25,348 nucleotides of DNA from positions 1 to 25,348 of the IMG/VR virus record IMGVR_UViG_3300025759_000638; one strand, written 5' to 3'. This stretch comes from a virus. A program made the translations under genes and the position numbers. The notes beneath the pieces were generated by a model. That model searched no databases, had not been told where the DNA came from, and saw nothing but the letters and a program-made list of their open reading frames with translations. This document shows, piece after piece, positions 17,718 to 25,348 of the stretch. How positions within the stretch are numbered: the first letter of the stretch is position 1; each line of letters starts with the position of its first letter.

Positions 17718-18915
17718 ACTATTAGGTAGAACTCCCGAAACTGAGGAAAAACTCAACCCTGCCCAATATGTTATTTCTAGAAATGAAGGTCTAACTGTAG
17801 ATTCTCGTGAAATTGTTACTAATTATAGAAGTGCATATGAACAGCTAGAAATAGTGAATAGAGCAGTCAATATGATAGTTGACGATGTAGCAGATATACC
17901 ATACTCTCTCGGAAATCAAACACCAGGAACAAGCAATATAGTAAAAAATATTAGAAGATCAAAAGTAGATCTTTTAGTGAATAGAGAGCCAAATCCTTTT
18001 CAGGATATTAATTCTTTTAAAAGAAATTTAATTATTGACTTAATGATAGATGGTAACATCTTCATTTATTTTGATGGGGCACATCTCTATCATTTACCAG
18101 CAGATAAAGTAAGAATAGAAACAGACCCAAATACTTTTGTTGCAAAATATACATATGAAAATAGTTTAGACTATAGTCCTAGTGAGATTATACATATTAA
18201 AGAAAACAGTTTTAACTCCATATACAGAGGAGTACCAAGATTAAAGCCAGCATTTAGAACTATGCAGCTTTTATCAAGTATGAGAACATTTCAAGATAAC
18301 TTCTTCAAAAATGGAGCAGTTCCAGGACTCGTACTAAAATCACCAAACACACTTTCAGAGAAGATAAAAGAAAGAATGTTACAGGCATGGGTTGCAAGAT
18401 ATAACCCACAATCTGGCGGTCGTCGCCCTCTATTCTTAGATGGCGGACTAACAGTTGAGAACTTAACAGAAGTAAACTTCAAAGACTTAGATTTCCAAGA
18501 AGGTATCAAGTCAAATGAAAGAATCATACTAGAAGCGATGGGAATACCACCCATTTTACTAGACGGCGGTAATAATGCAAATATAAGACCTAATCATAGG
18601 CTTTATTATTTAGAGACAATTTTACCAATCGTAAGAAAACTAGGGTATGCGATTGAGCGTTACTTCGGTTTTGAAGTATCTGAGGATGTAACAGGTATAC
18701 CTGCTTTACAACCAGAACTAAGAGACCAAGCTGCATATTATGCCACTCTTGTAAATACAGGGATTATGTCCCCAAATGAAGCAAGAGAGGCTTTAGGTAA
18801 AGATCCAGTAGATGGATTCGACCAACCTAGAGTACCAGCTAATATAGCAGGCTCAGCAGCAAATCCCGAAGAAGGAGGTAGACCTCAAGAGGCTGCCCCA
18901 AGCGAAGAGGAATAA
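17701..18915 (+). CDS. portal protein, HK97 type, 404 aa
   Basis: Forms the dodecameric ring at one capsid vertex. Seen: N-terminal WYDRLLGR, EIVNRAVNMIVDDVADIPYS, LIIDLMIDGNIFIYFDG, SPSEIIHIKENSF and LLSSMRTFQDNFFKNGAVPG, the usual order in this family. ILEAMGIPPILLDGG and the long stem helices follow. The C-terminus is Pro/Glu/Ala-rich and probably disordered. Length fits. Confidence 0.9.
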   Translation: MAWYDRLLGRTPETEEKLNPAQYVISRNEGLTVDSREIVTNYRSAYEQLEIVNRAVNMIVDDVADIPYSLGNQTPGTSNIVKNIRRSKVDLLVNREPNPFQDINSFKRNLIIDLMIDGNIFIYFDGAHLYHLPADKVRIETDPNTFVAKYTYENSLDYSPSEIIHIKENSFNSIYRGVPRLKPAFRTMQLLSSMRTFQDNFFKNGAVPGLVLKSPNTLSEKIKERMLQAWVARYNPQSGGRRPLFLDGGLTVENLTEVNFKDLDFQEGIKSNERIILEAMGIPPILLDGGNNANIRPNHRLYYLETILPIVRKLGYAIERYFGFEVSEDVTGIPALQPELRDQAAYYATLVNTGIMSPNEAREALGKDPVDGFDQPRVPANIAGSAANPEEGGRPQEAAPSEEE

Positions 18916-18919
18916 ACAA

Positions 18920-19195
18920 ATGACAAAGAATATGATGGCTAAAGCATTATCCGACTGGTTTGTAGAACAAGGCGTCGAAGAAATGGATTTACCAACTTAC
19001 AAAAGTCATGGCAATGACGTTCCAGTTAAAGACTATATGCTCAGACGAGCATTTGGTTCTTGGAGACGAGTGTTGTCAGCCATGAATAAAAGGCATCCAG
19101 TAGCTGTAGTTGAAGAAGCTCCAGCACCAACTCCCGCCCCAAAAGCAAAACCGAAAGCGCCTGCTAAGAAAGCGGAGACGAAAAATGTCAAATAA
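18920..19195 (+). CDS. small protein with Pro/Ala/Lys tail, 91 aa
   Basis: ATG four bases after the portal stop. A small domain (ALSDWFVEQGVEEMDLPTYK, then VPVKDYMLRRAFGSWRRVLS) is followed by a tail of Pro, Ala and Lys (about 62-91). The domain resembles ones I recall beside phage portals, function unknown. A scaffold or head-assembly role is possible. It overlaps the start of the protease-capsid gene by 11 bases. Confidence 0.65.
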   Translation: MTKNMMAKALSDWFVEQGVEEMDLPTYKSHGNDVPVKDYMLRRAFGSWRRVLSAMNKRHPVAVVEEAPAPTPAPKAKPKAPAKKAETKNVK

Positions 19196-21245
19196 AATTT
19201 ATCATTGGACTAGCACTTTTAAAACATTAGGCGAAACCGAAGATGGTGGAGTTGATATTAAAGGATCTGCTAGCACTAACGCTCTTGATAGAGCAGGCGA
19301 CATAATCGAATCAGATGCTTGGACAAAAGGTGGATTAGAAAACTATAAAGGTAATCCAATTATTTTGTTCAATCATAATTACGACAAACCGATTGGTCGT
19401 GCAAAAGATTTAAAAGTTACTGAGAATGGACTCGAGATTTCTGCAAAGATTTCAAAAGGTGCAGGCGATAACGTAACACAATTAATTAAAGACGGTGTCC
19501 TTGGGGCTTTTTCTGTTGGTTTCAAAGTCAAGGACGCTGATTATATGACCGAAACCGATGGATATAAGATAAAGGACGCAGAGCTTTTTGAAGTATCTGT
19601 AGTATCAGTGCCATGCAACCAAGGGGCAACCTTTGGATTAAGCAAGTCATTCGATTCTATGGACGAATACAATGAGTATAAGCAAACTTTTTATAAGGCT
19701 AACTTAAAAGATTCAGCAGACGCTGTTGAAATTGAGCAGCCAAGTACGGCGAAAGCCAAGGAAATGGAGACAAATATGTCAAAAGAAAATAAATCTCCTG
19801 AAAGCAACCCAGAGTTCAATCTTGAATCATTTGCTGCAGAAGCTGCTGAAAAAGCAGTTGCTCAGTATGCAATGAAACAAGCCGAACTTAAAGCTGCTGA
19901 ACAGAAGGCTGCAGAAGAAGCTGCTCAAAAAGCTGCTAACGAAGCTGAAGTTCAAAAAGCCTCCGAGGAAGCAAAACAGGAAGAGCAAAAAACTGTAATC
20001 CAAGCTGGATTAACAGGTGCTGAAAAATTAATGTCTGACGTTGAGAAACGTGTGAACGACAACTACTCTAACTTAGAGACTGTTGTTAAATCACTAGAAG
20101 CTCAACTAGCAGAGAAGTCTGAAGAAATCATGAATATTCGTGAGTCAAAAAGACATTTCTCTGACAGACAAGGTAACAACTCCGATTGGAAAAAATCATT
20201 CGAAAGCGACATTCTTGACGCTAAATTTGCTGGTCTAGCGACTGGTAAAGGATGGGACAACCCAATGGCAAAATCTTTAATGGAAAAAGTAAATCAACAT
20301 TCAGGTGTTGAAGTTTCTTCCGCTGATTTTGAGCAAGTCGTTTCAACAAACATCGAAAGAGATATCGAAAACGAATTAGTCTTGGCTCCTCTATTTAGAG
20401 AAATCCCAATGACTTCTGCGAATATGATTATCCCTATTCTACCAGATGCTGGTTACGCTGAATTCGCTTCAGGTACAGCCGCTAGTGGATCAGCTCCTTA
20501 TGGTAACTTAGAGACCAGAGGCGACACATACGGATCACCTTACACTGGTGTTACTATGACTGAAAGAACTCTTTCAACTAAGAAATTAATCTCAACTTCA
20601 TACTTAGGTAATGAAACTGAAGAAGATGCAATCTTACCGATTCTTCCTTTAATTAGAGAGTCTATGGTAAGATCACACGCTAGAGGTATCGAAAATGCTA
20701 TCCTAGCTGGTGATGATGCTGATGGTGTCTACGGAACAAGTGGTGCTGCTTTTGAAGGTCTACTTCACTTAGCAAGAAATGACAGTGATTATACACAGTC
20801 AGCTACCGCTTTCGCAACTGACACTGTTACAGCTGCAGAACTTCTTTCAATGAGAAAAAACATGGGTAAATATGGTGTTAATCCATCTGACGTAGTTTAT
20901 ATTGTTTCACAGAGAACATATTACGAACTACTAGAAGATGCTGAATTCCAAGATGCTAATTTAGTAGGCGATATGGCTACTAAACTAAGTGGTGAAATTG
21001 GTCAAGTATTCGGTTCAAGAGTACTATTATGTGACGAGTTCGCTACTCCAGCAGTATCTAAATTCGCAGCTATCGCTGTTAACCCTAGAAACTTTGTATT
21101 ACCAAGATTACGTGGTGTGACTGTAGAGTCAGACTATGAAGTTTCTGCTCAGCGCAGAGTGCTTGTTGCTTCACAAAGAATTGGCTTCACCGATCTTATC
21201 GATGGTGCTACTTCTAAATGGGGACACATGTACAAAGCTAGCTAA
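19185..21245 (+). CDS. prohead protease-major capsid protein fusion (HK97 fold), 686 aa
   Basis: Start at 19185 with GGAG upstream. Residues 1-155 are an S78-type prohead protease: GSASTNALDRAGDII, His64 (ILFNH), Ser110 (LGAFSVGF) and LFEVSVVSVP. Residues about 200-320 are Ala/Glu/Lys-rich coiled coil, the delta or scaffold domain. Residues about 330-686 are the HK97-fold capsid protein (ILPDAGYAEFASGTAASGSA, DVVYIVSQRTYYELL, GSRVLLCDEFATPA). Usually these are separate genes. An in-frame ATG at 19776 (residue 198) with GGAG seven bases upstream could give free scaffold-capsid protein, so the protease fusion might be the minor product. Confidence 0.92.
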   Translation: MSNKIYHWTSTFKTLGETEDGGVDIKGSASTNALDRAGDIIESDAWTKGGLENYKGNPIILFNHNYDKPIGRAKDLKVTENGLEISAKISKGAGDNVTQLIKDGVLGAFSVGFKVKDADYMTETDGYKIKDAELFEVSVVSVPCNQGATFGLSKSFDSMDEYNEYKQTFYKANLKDSADAVEIEQPSTAKAKEMETNMSKENKSPESNPEFNLESFAAEAAEKAVAQYAMKQAELKAAEQKAAEEAAQKAANEAEVQKASEEAKQEEQKTVIQAGLTGAEKLMSDVEKRVNDNYSNLETVVKSLEAQLAEKSEEIMNIRESKRHFSDRQGNNSDWKKSFESDILDAKFAGLATGKGWDNPMAKSLMEKVNQHSGVEVSSADFEQVVSTNIERDIENELVLAPLFREIPMTSANMIIPILPDAGYAEFASGTAASGSAPYGNLETRGDTYGSPYTGVTMTERTLSTKKLISTSYLGNETEEDAILPILPLIRESMVRSHARGIENAILAGDDADGVYGTSGAAFEGLLHLARNDSDYTQSATAFATDTVTAAELLSMRKNMGKYGVNPSDVVYIVSQRTYYELLEDAEFQDANLVGDMATKLSGEIGQVFGSRVLLCDEFATPAVSKFAAIAVNPRNFVLPRLRGVTVESDYEVSAQRRVLVASQRIGFTDLIDGATSKWGHMYKAS

Positions 21246-21265
21246 TATCGGCTTAGACAGGATTC

Positions 21266-21294
21266 GTGGGGCAGCCTTAATTGCCCCACACTTT
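21266..21294 (+). terminator. probable intrinsic terminator after the capsid gene
   Basis: GTGGGGCA, 8-nt loop, TGCCCCAC, then ACTTTT. The T-run is short, so it is probably a partial terminator that favours capsid mRNA over the downstream genes. Confidence 0.7.
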
Positions 21295-21302
21295 TAATAA
21301 TT

Positions 21303-21899
21303 ATGGCAGATTTAATAACAGTACAAGAGTATAAAAATGCAGAGGGGATAGTGAACGCAAAGGAAGATTCACGCCTCGATATTATTGTACCACAAGTTAG
21401 TAATTTAGCCAAGAAGTATTGCGGTACTTCATTTGTTGATTATTATAGTAGTGATAAAACCGAGACTTTTTCAATTCACGACAACTTTACCAGTACTATA
21501 ATCGTCAGCGAAAGTCCACTTGTAAGTGTGACTTCCGTAAAAGAAAGAGGAACATATGAAGCTTCATATGAAACTCTTGCAACGAGTGATTATGAATACT
21601 ATGTAGATATTGCATCAGATTCAATAATTAGAACTACAAAGAGTGGAACAAAGAAAGCATTTCCACAAGGTGTGGGTAGTGTACAGGTTGCATATAGAGC
21701 AGGCTATAGTGCCGCTCCAAGCGATCTCAAATTAGCACTTTTTGACTTAGTAACATATTACTTAAAAGACGAACACAAAGAACGAAGAACAATAGCAGGA
21801 GCAACGTTACAGAATCAAGGAACATCTGGAGTAAGAGACAATACAGACTTCCCAGATCACATAAAAAGAGTACTTGATTTATATAGAGTAATAATCTAG
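21303..21899 (+). CDS. head-tail connector (gp6-like adaptor), 198 aa
   Basis: The N-terminal helix pair (LITVQEYKNAEGIVNAKEDS, then IIVPQVSNLAKKYCG) is followed by a beta-rich middle and C-terminal helices (LKLALFDLVTYYLKDEHKER, IKRVLDLYRVI). This is the layout of the HK97 gp6/SPP1 gp15 family that sits under the portal, right after the capsid gene as expected. Some members are shorter; the beta insertion is large. Confidence 0.75.
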   Translation: MADLITVQEYKNAEGIVNAKEDSRLDIIVPQVSNLAKKYCGTSFVDYYSSDKTETFSIHDNFTSTIIVSESPLVSVTSVKERGTYEASYETLATSDYEYYVDIASDSIIRTTKSGTKKAFPQGVGSVQVAYRAGYSAAPSDLKLALFDLVTYYLKDEHKERRTIAGATLQNQGTSGVRDNTDFPDHIKRVLDLYRVII

Positions 21900-23374
21900 T
21901 GTCTTTGCAACTTCGACAAAAAGTCTGGAATGAATTTATAACTTCCAACAAGTATATGACTAAAACAGGTCCACTTAAAGGACCAGGAACATCGCTAGTA
22001 GAATGGGGGTGGCAATCTGTAAACTATGACAGAATAAATACTGTTATTGCTCAAAGTTTGCCTAGTCCTATGCCATCGGGTATGCAAATTGAGGTTTTAA
22101 AAAATATAAAACCAGGCAAATTTCTTGATCTTTTTGAAGAACGAATAAGAGATACTAAAGCAGCAAAAAGTGTTAAGGGCGATGGGGGAATTAGAATTGA
22201 CGGCACAGAAAGACGTACTAATGAAGTAAAAGTTTACTGGCATGGAACGTATAAAGGTGCAAACGGAGAAAATCTAGCAAAGTTTGTAATAGTTGACGTA
22301 CTAATTGATATTTTTATGGATTTAGGCACAGAAAGTAAGCAAGATATTTATTCAAAAGGTTCAGAGGGAGGCTTCACACTAGAACATGGAGACTTAGGTG
22401 GAACTGGGCAAGTAATGGCGGATTTTGGAGTAAAGGGCGGAGCAAAGAAAATACAAGGTCTTCGTGTCCAAAAAGAAGTGCTTAATGCATTAGCAAGTCA
22501 ATATAATAAATACAGTTCAAGCGAAAGATGTTTTATAACTAATTGGCTAGATTGTAACTTTAATATATCAGATGAATTAGTAAAAAAGAGAGATATTAAA
22601 GGTATAAATGACAGTTGGGGTGGAACAGGACAGATAACATTAGATAAAAATACAATTCCTGGCACAAGCATACATCCCAATGATAGTACTGTTGATGTAT
22701 ACATCAGATCGGAATTTAGAAAGTTTATGCAGGAGACAGGTCCTGGCAGTTGGTATTCTGAAGCAATGAAGTTTTTTCAAAGTCTACCAGTAGATAAAGC
22801 ATTAGATGCTTTTAGCGCTTCAAAAAGAGCAGATCAAGCAATTATCGATTATGCTATAGCAAATTTTGCACTAGTTTTTACAAAAACTGGAAAGATTGAT
22901 AAAAGATATAGGATAAATAAAGAGTTACTTAAAAAAGCGAAGAAAGAAGTAGGAAAAAGTAGAGGACAAACAAGAAAATCAAAAGGTGGTGCTACACGAA
23001 AAAGAAGAAATGCAACAGGTGGAAAAATGAGCGGAGCTCAAAAACATGCTGCAGATACAAGTCATCCTTTAGCTTTAAAAGAAATGATCAATGCAGTACT
23101 TCCAGACGAAATACTTAAAAATATGGGAAGTCCAGCACTAAACAATAGAACAGGGAGATTTAGAAATTCAGCACAAGTAACAAATGCACTTATTGGACCA
23201 CGAGGGGGAGTAAATATAGAATACACCTATATGAAAAATCCTTATGAAACTTTTGAACCTGGAGGAGCAATGGGGAGCACACAAAGAGATCCTAAAAAAT
23301 TAATAGGAAACACAATTAAAGAAATTGCTCAAGAAATAATGGGAAAAAGATTTATAAGAACTAGGAGAGTTTAA
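21899..23374 (+). CDS. virion protein of the head-tail joining region, 491 aa
   Basis: GTG start overlapping the preceding TAG. A large soluble protein with few recognisable motifs, a Lys/Arg-rich linker (about 355-380) and a C-terminal part (ALNNRTGRFRNSAQ, RGGVNIEYTYMKNPYETF) that resembles HK97 gp10-like or minor head proteins. Position between connector and tail terminator suggests head closure or a neck protein. Unusually long for that role; the N-terminal 350 residues are unassigned. Confidence 0.6.
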   Translation: MSLQLRQKVWNEFITSNKYMTKTGPLKGPGTSLVEWGWQSVNYDRINTVIAQSLPSPMPSGMQIEVLKNIKPGKFLDLFEERIRDTKAAKSVKGDGGIRIDGTERRTNEVKVYWHGTYKGANGENLAKFVIVDVLIDIFMDLGTESKQDIYSKGSEGGFTLEHGDLGGTGQVMADFGVKGGAKKIQGLRVQKEVLNALASQYNKYSSSERCFITNWLDCNFNISDELVKKRDIKGINDSWGGTGQITLDKNTIPGTSIHPNDSTVDVYIRSEFRKFMQETGPGSWYSEAMKFFQSLPVDKALDAFSASKRADQAIIDYAIANFALVFTKTGKIDKRYRINKELLKKAKKEVGKSRGQTRKSKGGATRKRRNATGGKMSGAQKHAADTSHPLALKEMINAVLPDEILKNMGSPALNNRTGRFRNSAQVTNALIGPRGGVNIEYTYMKNPYETFEPGGAMGSTQRDPKKLIGNTIKEIAQEIMGKRFIRTRRV

Positions 23375-23823
23375 TGGCAAATAGAGATTATACAACAAGA
23401 AGAAGCGCCATTGTAAACGCCCTCGTAGAAAAACTAAAAACAATAGACGGAACAGGAAAATTTAGAACTGTAGTAGCAAGCACCTCACCAAGACTTTTAT
23501 TTTGGGACGAGATAGCAGAGTTTCCCGCAGTTCATGTAAACTCAGGTAGCGAAACTAGAGAATATTTAGGAGCAGGAGAAAAATTCAGATATCTTACATT
23601 AACATTTAGATGTTACGTAAACGAAGAAGATGCTGTAGATGCTTTAGAAATGTTACTTGAAGATGTGGAAACAGTAATTGAAGACAATAATCCAATAACT
23701 TACAATACTGGATTAGGTGTAGCAACTACTACTATACAAACAACGATAAACTCAATCGACACAGACGAAGGAGTTTTAGAACCTTTTGGAGTGGGCGAAA
23801 TAATAGCAACAGTCCAATATTAA
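23374..23823 (+). CDS. probable tail terminator or completion protein, 149 aa
   Basis: TAATG overlap with the previous gene. An N-terminal helix (RRSAIVNALVEKLKTIDGTG) is followed by FPAVHVNSGSETREYLGAG and a beta sheet ending in GEIIATVQY. This is the fold pattern of gpU-like tail terminators, which cap the tail tube. The gene lies just before the tail tube gene as usual. Confidence 0.65.
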   Translation: MANRDYTTRRSAIVNALVEKLKTIDGTGKFRTVVASTSPRLLFWDEIAEFPAVHVNSGSETREYLGAGEKFRYLTLTFRCYVNEEDAVDALEMLLEDVETVIEDNNPITYNTGLGVATTTIQTTINSIDTDEGVLEPFGVGEIIATVQY

Positions 23824-23888
23824 TGAAAACGGATAGGCAGAGAATACTCTAGCCGACCCTTTTCAAAGCAAAGATAGGAGAATGTAAA

Positions 23889-25214
23889 ATGGCAGATACA
23901 TTTTATTACTCGAGAGATACGTTAGTTCATCTTACTGATAGCGCAGGAGCAATCTATAAGATACCAGTACTAGACGGATTTAGTTTCTCTCAAGCAACCA
24001 ATGTTACAGAAGTAACATTGAACGAAATGGCAACATCAGCGGGTGTCAGTAGAAGAGCGAGACAAATGTTTACGGACTCTTATGCTCCTGCAGAATGGTC
24101 ATTTCAAACCTACATCAGACCTTTTAAATCTGGTGGGGGCGGATCAGGTGAGCACTCATCAGCAACACATCATATGGTCGAAGAAGCTTTGTGGAACGCT
24201 TTAGCAGGTAGTAAAGCAATTGGTGTTTCAACAAGTGGTAATGAAGGACCAGCTTTTAGTTCTGATGGATCAGACGCACATATTGCGTTTACTAACTCAA
24301 ATAGAGTAGCACTCGACACTTTTGATTTACATTTTGAGATGGGAAGTGGCAAAGCTAGTCCAACTATTTACAAAATAGAAGGATGTGTTGTAAATGAAGT
24401 TTCAATTGATTTTGATATTGATGGTATTGCAACAGCAAACTGGTCAGGATTTGGTAAAATCATAACTGAAGCAGCTTCAATGACTACTGCAACTATTTAT
24501 GAAGGAACTCAAGCAGCTGACACTAATAACTTTATTAGAAACAGATTAACAGATTTAGTTCTAACTAATGATGTTACAACTGCAACTGGTAGTACTTCAG
24601 GAAGTTCTGCTACTGTTACTTTAACAGCAGCTAATAGTTTAATTAAAGTCGGACAAGGAATCAAAGGAACTGGCGTAACCGCAGGTACAACAGTTCTTGC
24701 AATATCAGGTACTACTTTAACAATGAGTGCAGCTGCAAGTCTTAGCTCAGTAGTTCTTACCTTCTCAAATGTAGGTATGACTGATACTTATACATTAACA
24801 CTAACTGGTGGAAACGTTACTATTGGAAACAATATTACTTTCTTAACACCAGAAACACTAGGCAGCGTTAACCAGCCTTTAGGACATGTTACAGGAACTC
24901 GTTCTGTATCAGGTAACTTTACTTGTTACTTAAATACTCCTTCATCTGGCGCATCTAGTGCAGATTTATTTGAGGACATCATTGAATCTACTTCAGTAAT
25001 TACAAATTCATTTGATTTGACATTTACTGTAGGAGGAACAGGTAATGAACCAAGAATGGTTATTAATTTAGATAACTGTCACCTTGAAGTACCAACACAT
25101 TCAATTGATGATATCGTTAGCTTGGAAACAACTTTCCATGCCTTACCAACCTCAATTGATGCTGTAGACGAAATAGATTTAATCTTTGTCGGACCAACAG
25201 TAACAACAACTTAA
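23889..25214 (+). CDS. tail tube protein with an inserted domain, 441 aa
   Basis: MADTFYYSRDTLVHLTDSAG, KIPVLDGFSFSQATNVTEV and GHVTGTRSVSGNFTCYLN match phage tail tube proteins. Between strands (about 228-294) an inserted Thr/Ser/Ala-rich domain with SSATVTLTAANS and GTGVTAGTTVLAISGTTLTM looks like a small beta decoration domain, likely exposed outside the tube. A weak hairpin precedes the gene (GGCAGAG/CTCTAGCC, 23836-23854); AGGAG six bases before the ATG. The lack of a sheath gene before it supports a non-contractile tail. Confidence 0.8.
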   Translation: MADTFYYSRDTLVHLTDSAGAIYKIPVLDGFSFSQATNVTEVTLNEMATSAGVSRRARQMFTDSYAPAEWSFQTYIRPFKSGGGGSGEHSSATHHMVEEALWNALAGSKAIGVSTSGNEGPAFSSDGSDAHIAFTNSNRVALDTFDLHFEMGSGKASPTIYKIEGCVVNEVSIDFDIDGIATANWSGFGKIITEAASMTTATIYEGTQAADTNNFIRNRLTDLVLTNDVTTATGSTSGSSATVTLTAANSLIKVGQGIKGTGVTAGTTVLAISGTTLTMSAAASLSSVVLTFSNVGMTDTYTLTLTGGNVTIGNNITFLTPETLGSVNQPLGHVTGTRSVSGNFTCYLNTPSSGASSADLFEDIIESTSVITNSFDLTFTVGGTGNEPRMVINLDNCHLEVPTHSIDDIVSLETTFHALPTSIDAVDEIDLIFVGPTVTTT

Positions 25215-25222
25215 TTTTAGAA

Positions 25223-25240
25223 GGGAGGGGCAACCCTCCC
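25223..25240 (+). other. strong hairpin after the tail tube gene
   Basis: GGGAGGG, GCAA, CCCTCCC: a 7-bp GC stem with a tetraloop, but followed by CTCATTTAA and not by a T-run. It probably reduces read-through or protects the upstream mRNA. Confidence 0.6.
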
Positions 25241-25261
25241 CTCATTTAACCAGGAAACAGA

Positions 25262-25348
25262 ATGACAGAACAAGAAAACAAATCAGTATCACTAGCGAGT
25301 TTATTAACTCCAAGCAAAACAGTTTCAGTTGATTATCCTAGCATGCCA
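25262..25348 (+). CDS. start of a probable tail assembly chaperone gene, partial
   Basis: Begins with AGGAAACAG upstream and runs off the window after 29 codons. MTEQENKSVSLASLLTPSKT resembles the N-terminus of phage tail assembly chaperones (SLADLLTPSKTV..), and the place after the tail tube gene is the usual one. Only the first residues are visible. Confidence 0.6.
   Translation, partial: MTEQENKSVSLASLLTPSKTVSVDYPSMP

Overview
The window is part of the genome of a tailed dsDNA bacteriophage, or a provirus or plasmid-like form of one. The right half holds an HK97-type packaging and head module: large terminase, HNH nuclease, portal, prohead protease fused to major capsid protein, head-tail connectors, tail tube, and the start of a probable tail assembly chaperone. 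This order and the tail-tube type suggest a siphovirus. The host should be a Gram-negative bacterium with a sigma70-like polymerase, because the phage carries lipoproteins, Sec signal peptides and an outer-membrane pore homologue, and its promoters are near-consensus -35/-10 boxes. The DNA is AT-rich and several small genes resemble ones I remember from uncultured marine phages, so a marine host is likely, but that is inference.

Layout. Positions 1-860 hold few genes and look like a replication control region: a 50-aa ORF with its own terminator, three 41-42 bp tandem repeats between two related palindromes, three DnaA-box-like 9-mers and a strong hairpin. Positions 863-3614 carry two leftward operons of small genes, each with a possible GIY-YIG/T5orf172-like nuclease. 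They are separated by about 960 bases without a gene. That gap holds a candidate leftward structured RNA of about 400 nt with its own promoter and intrinsic terminator. Three copies of a composite element occur here: a long inverted repeat, exactly 12 nt, then a 17-nt TGTCA/TGACA motif. The third copy is inverted relative to the other two. Positions 3868-5002 are a rightward operon of five small coupled genes.

From the promoter at 5138 the late region begins with a probable small terminase, followed by several small membrane proteins. A tightly overlapping secretion and signalling operon follows at 6743-12818: two curlin-repeat proteins, a CsgF homologue, a CsgG homologue, a periplasmic FecR-domain protein, a small secreted or membrane protein, a short lipoprotein, and a CHASE2-class III nucleotide cyclase. 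A new promoter at 12822 starts a run of small and mostly very basic proteins leading to the large terminase. A third promoter of the same family at 17291 starts the HNH-portal-capsid-tail genes.

The most striking content is the virus-encoded curli-like (type VIII) secretion set, coupled by overlapping genes to a FecR/CHASE2-cyclase pair and placed between the two terminase genes. It would let infected cells, or lysogens, export amyloid-type fibres or a soluble curlin-like product through a phage-made pore and possibly alter cyclic nucleotide signalling. That function is inferred; the sequence shows only the homologies and the operon structure. No integrase, lysis enzyme or tRNA is visible in the window.
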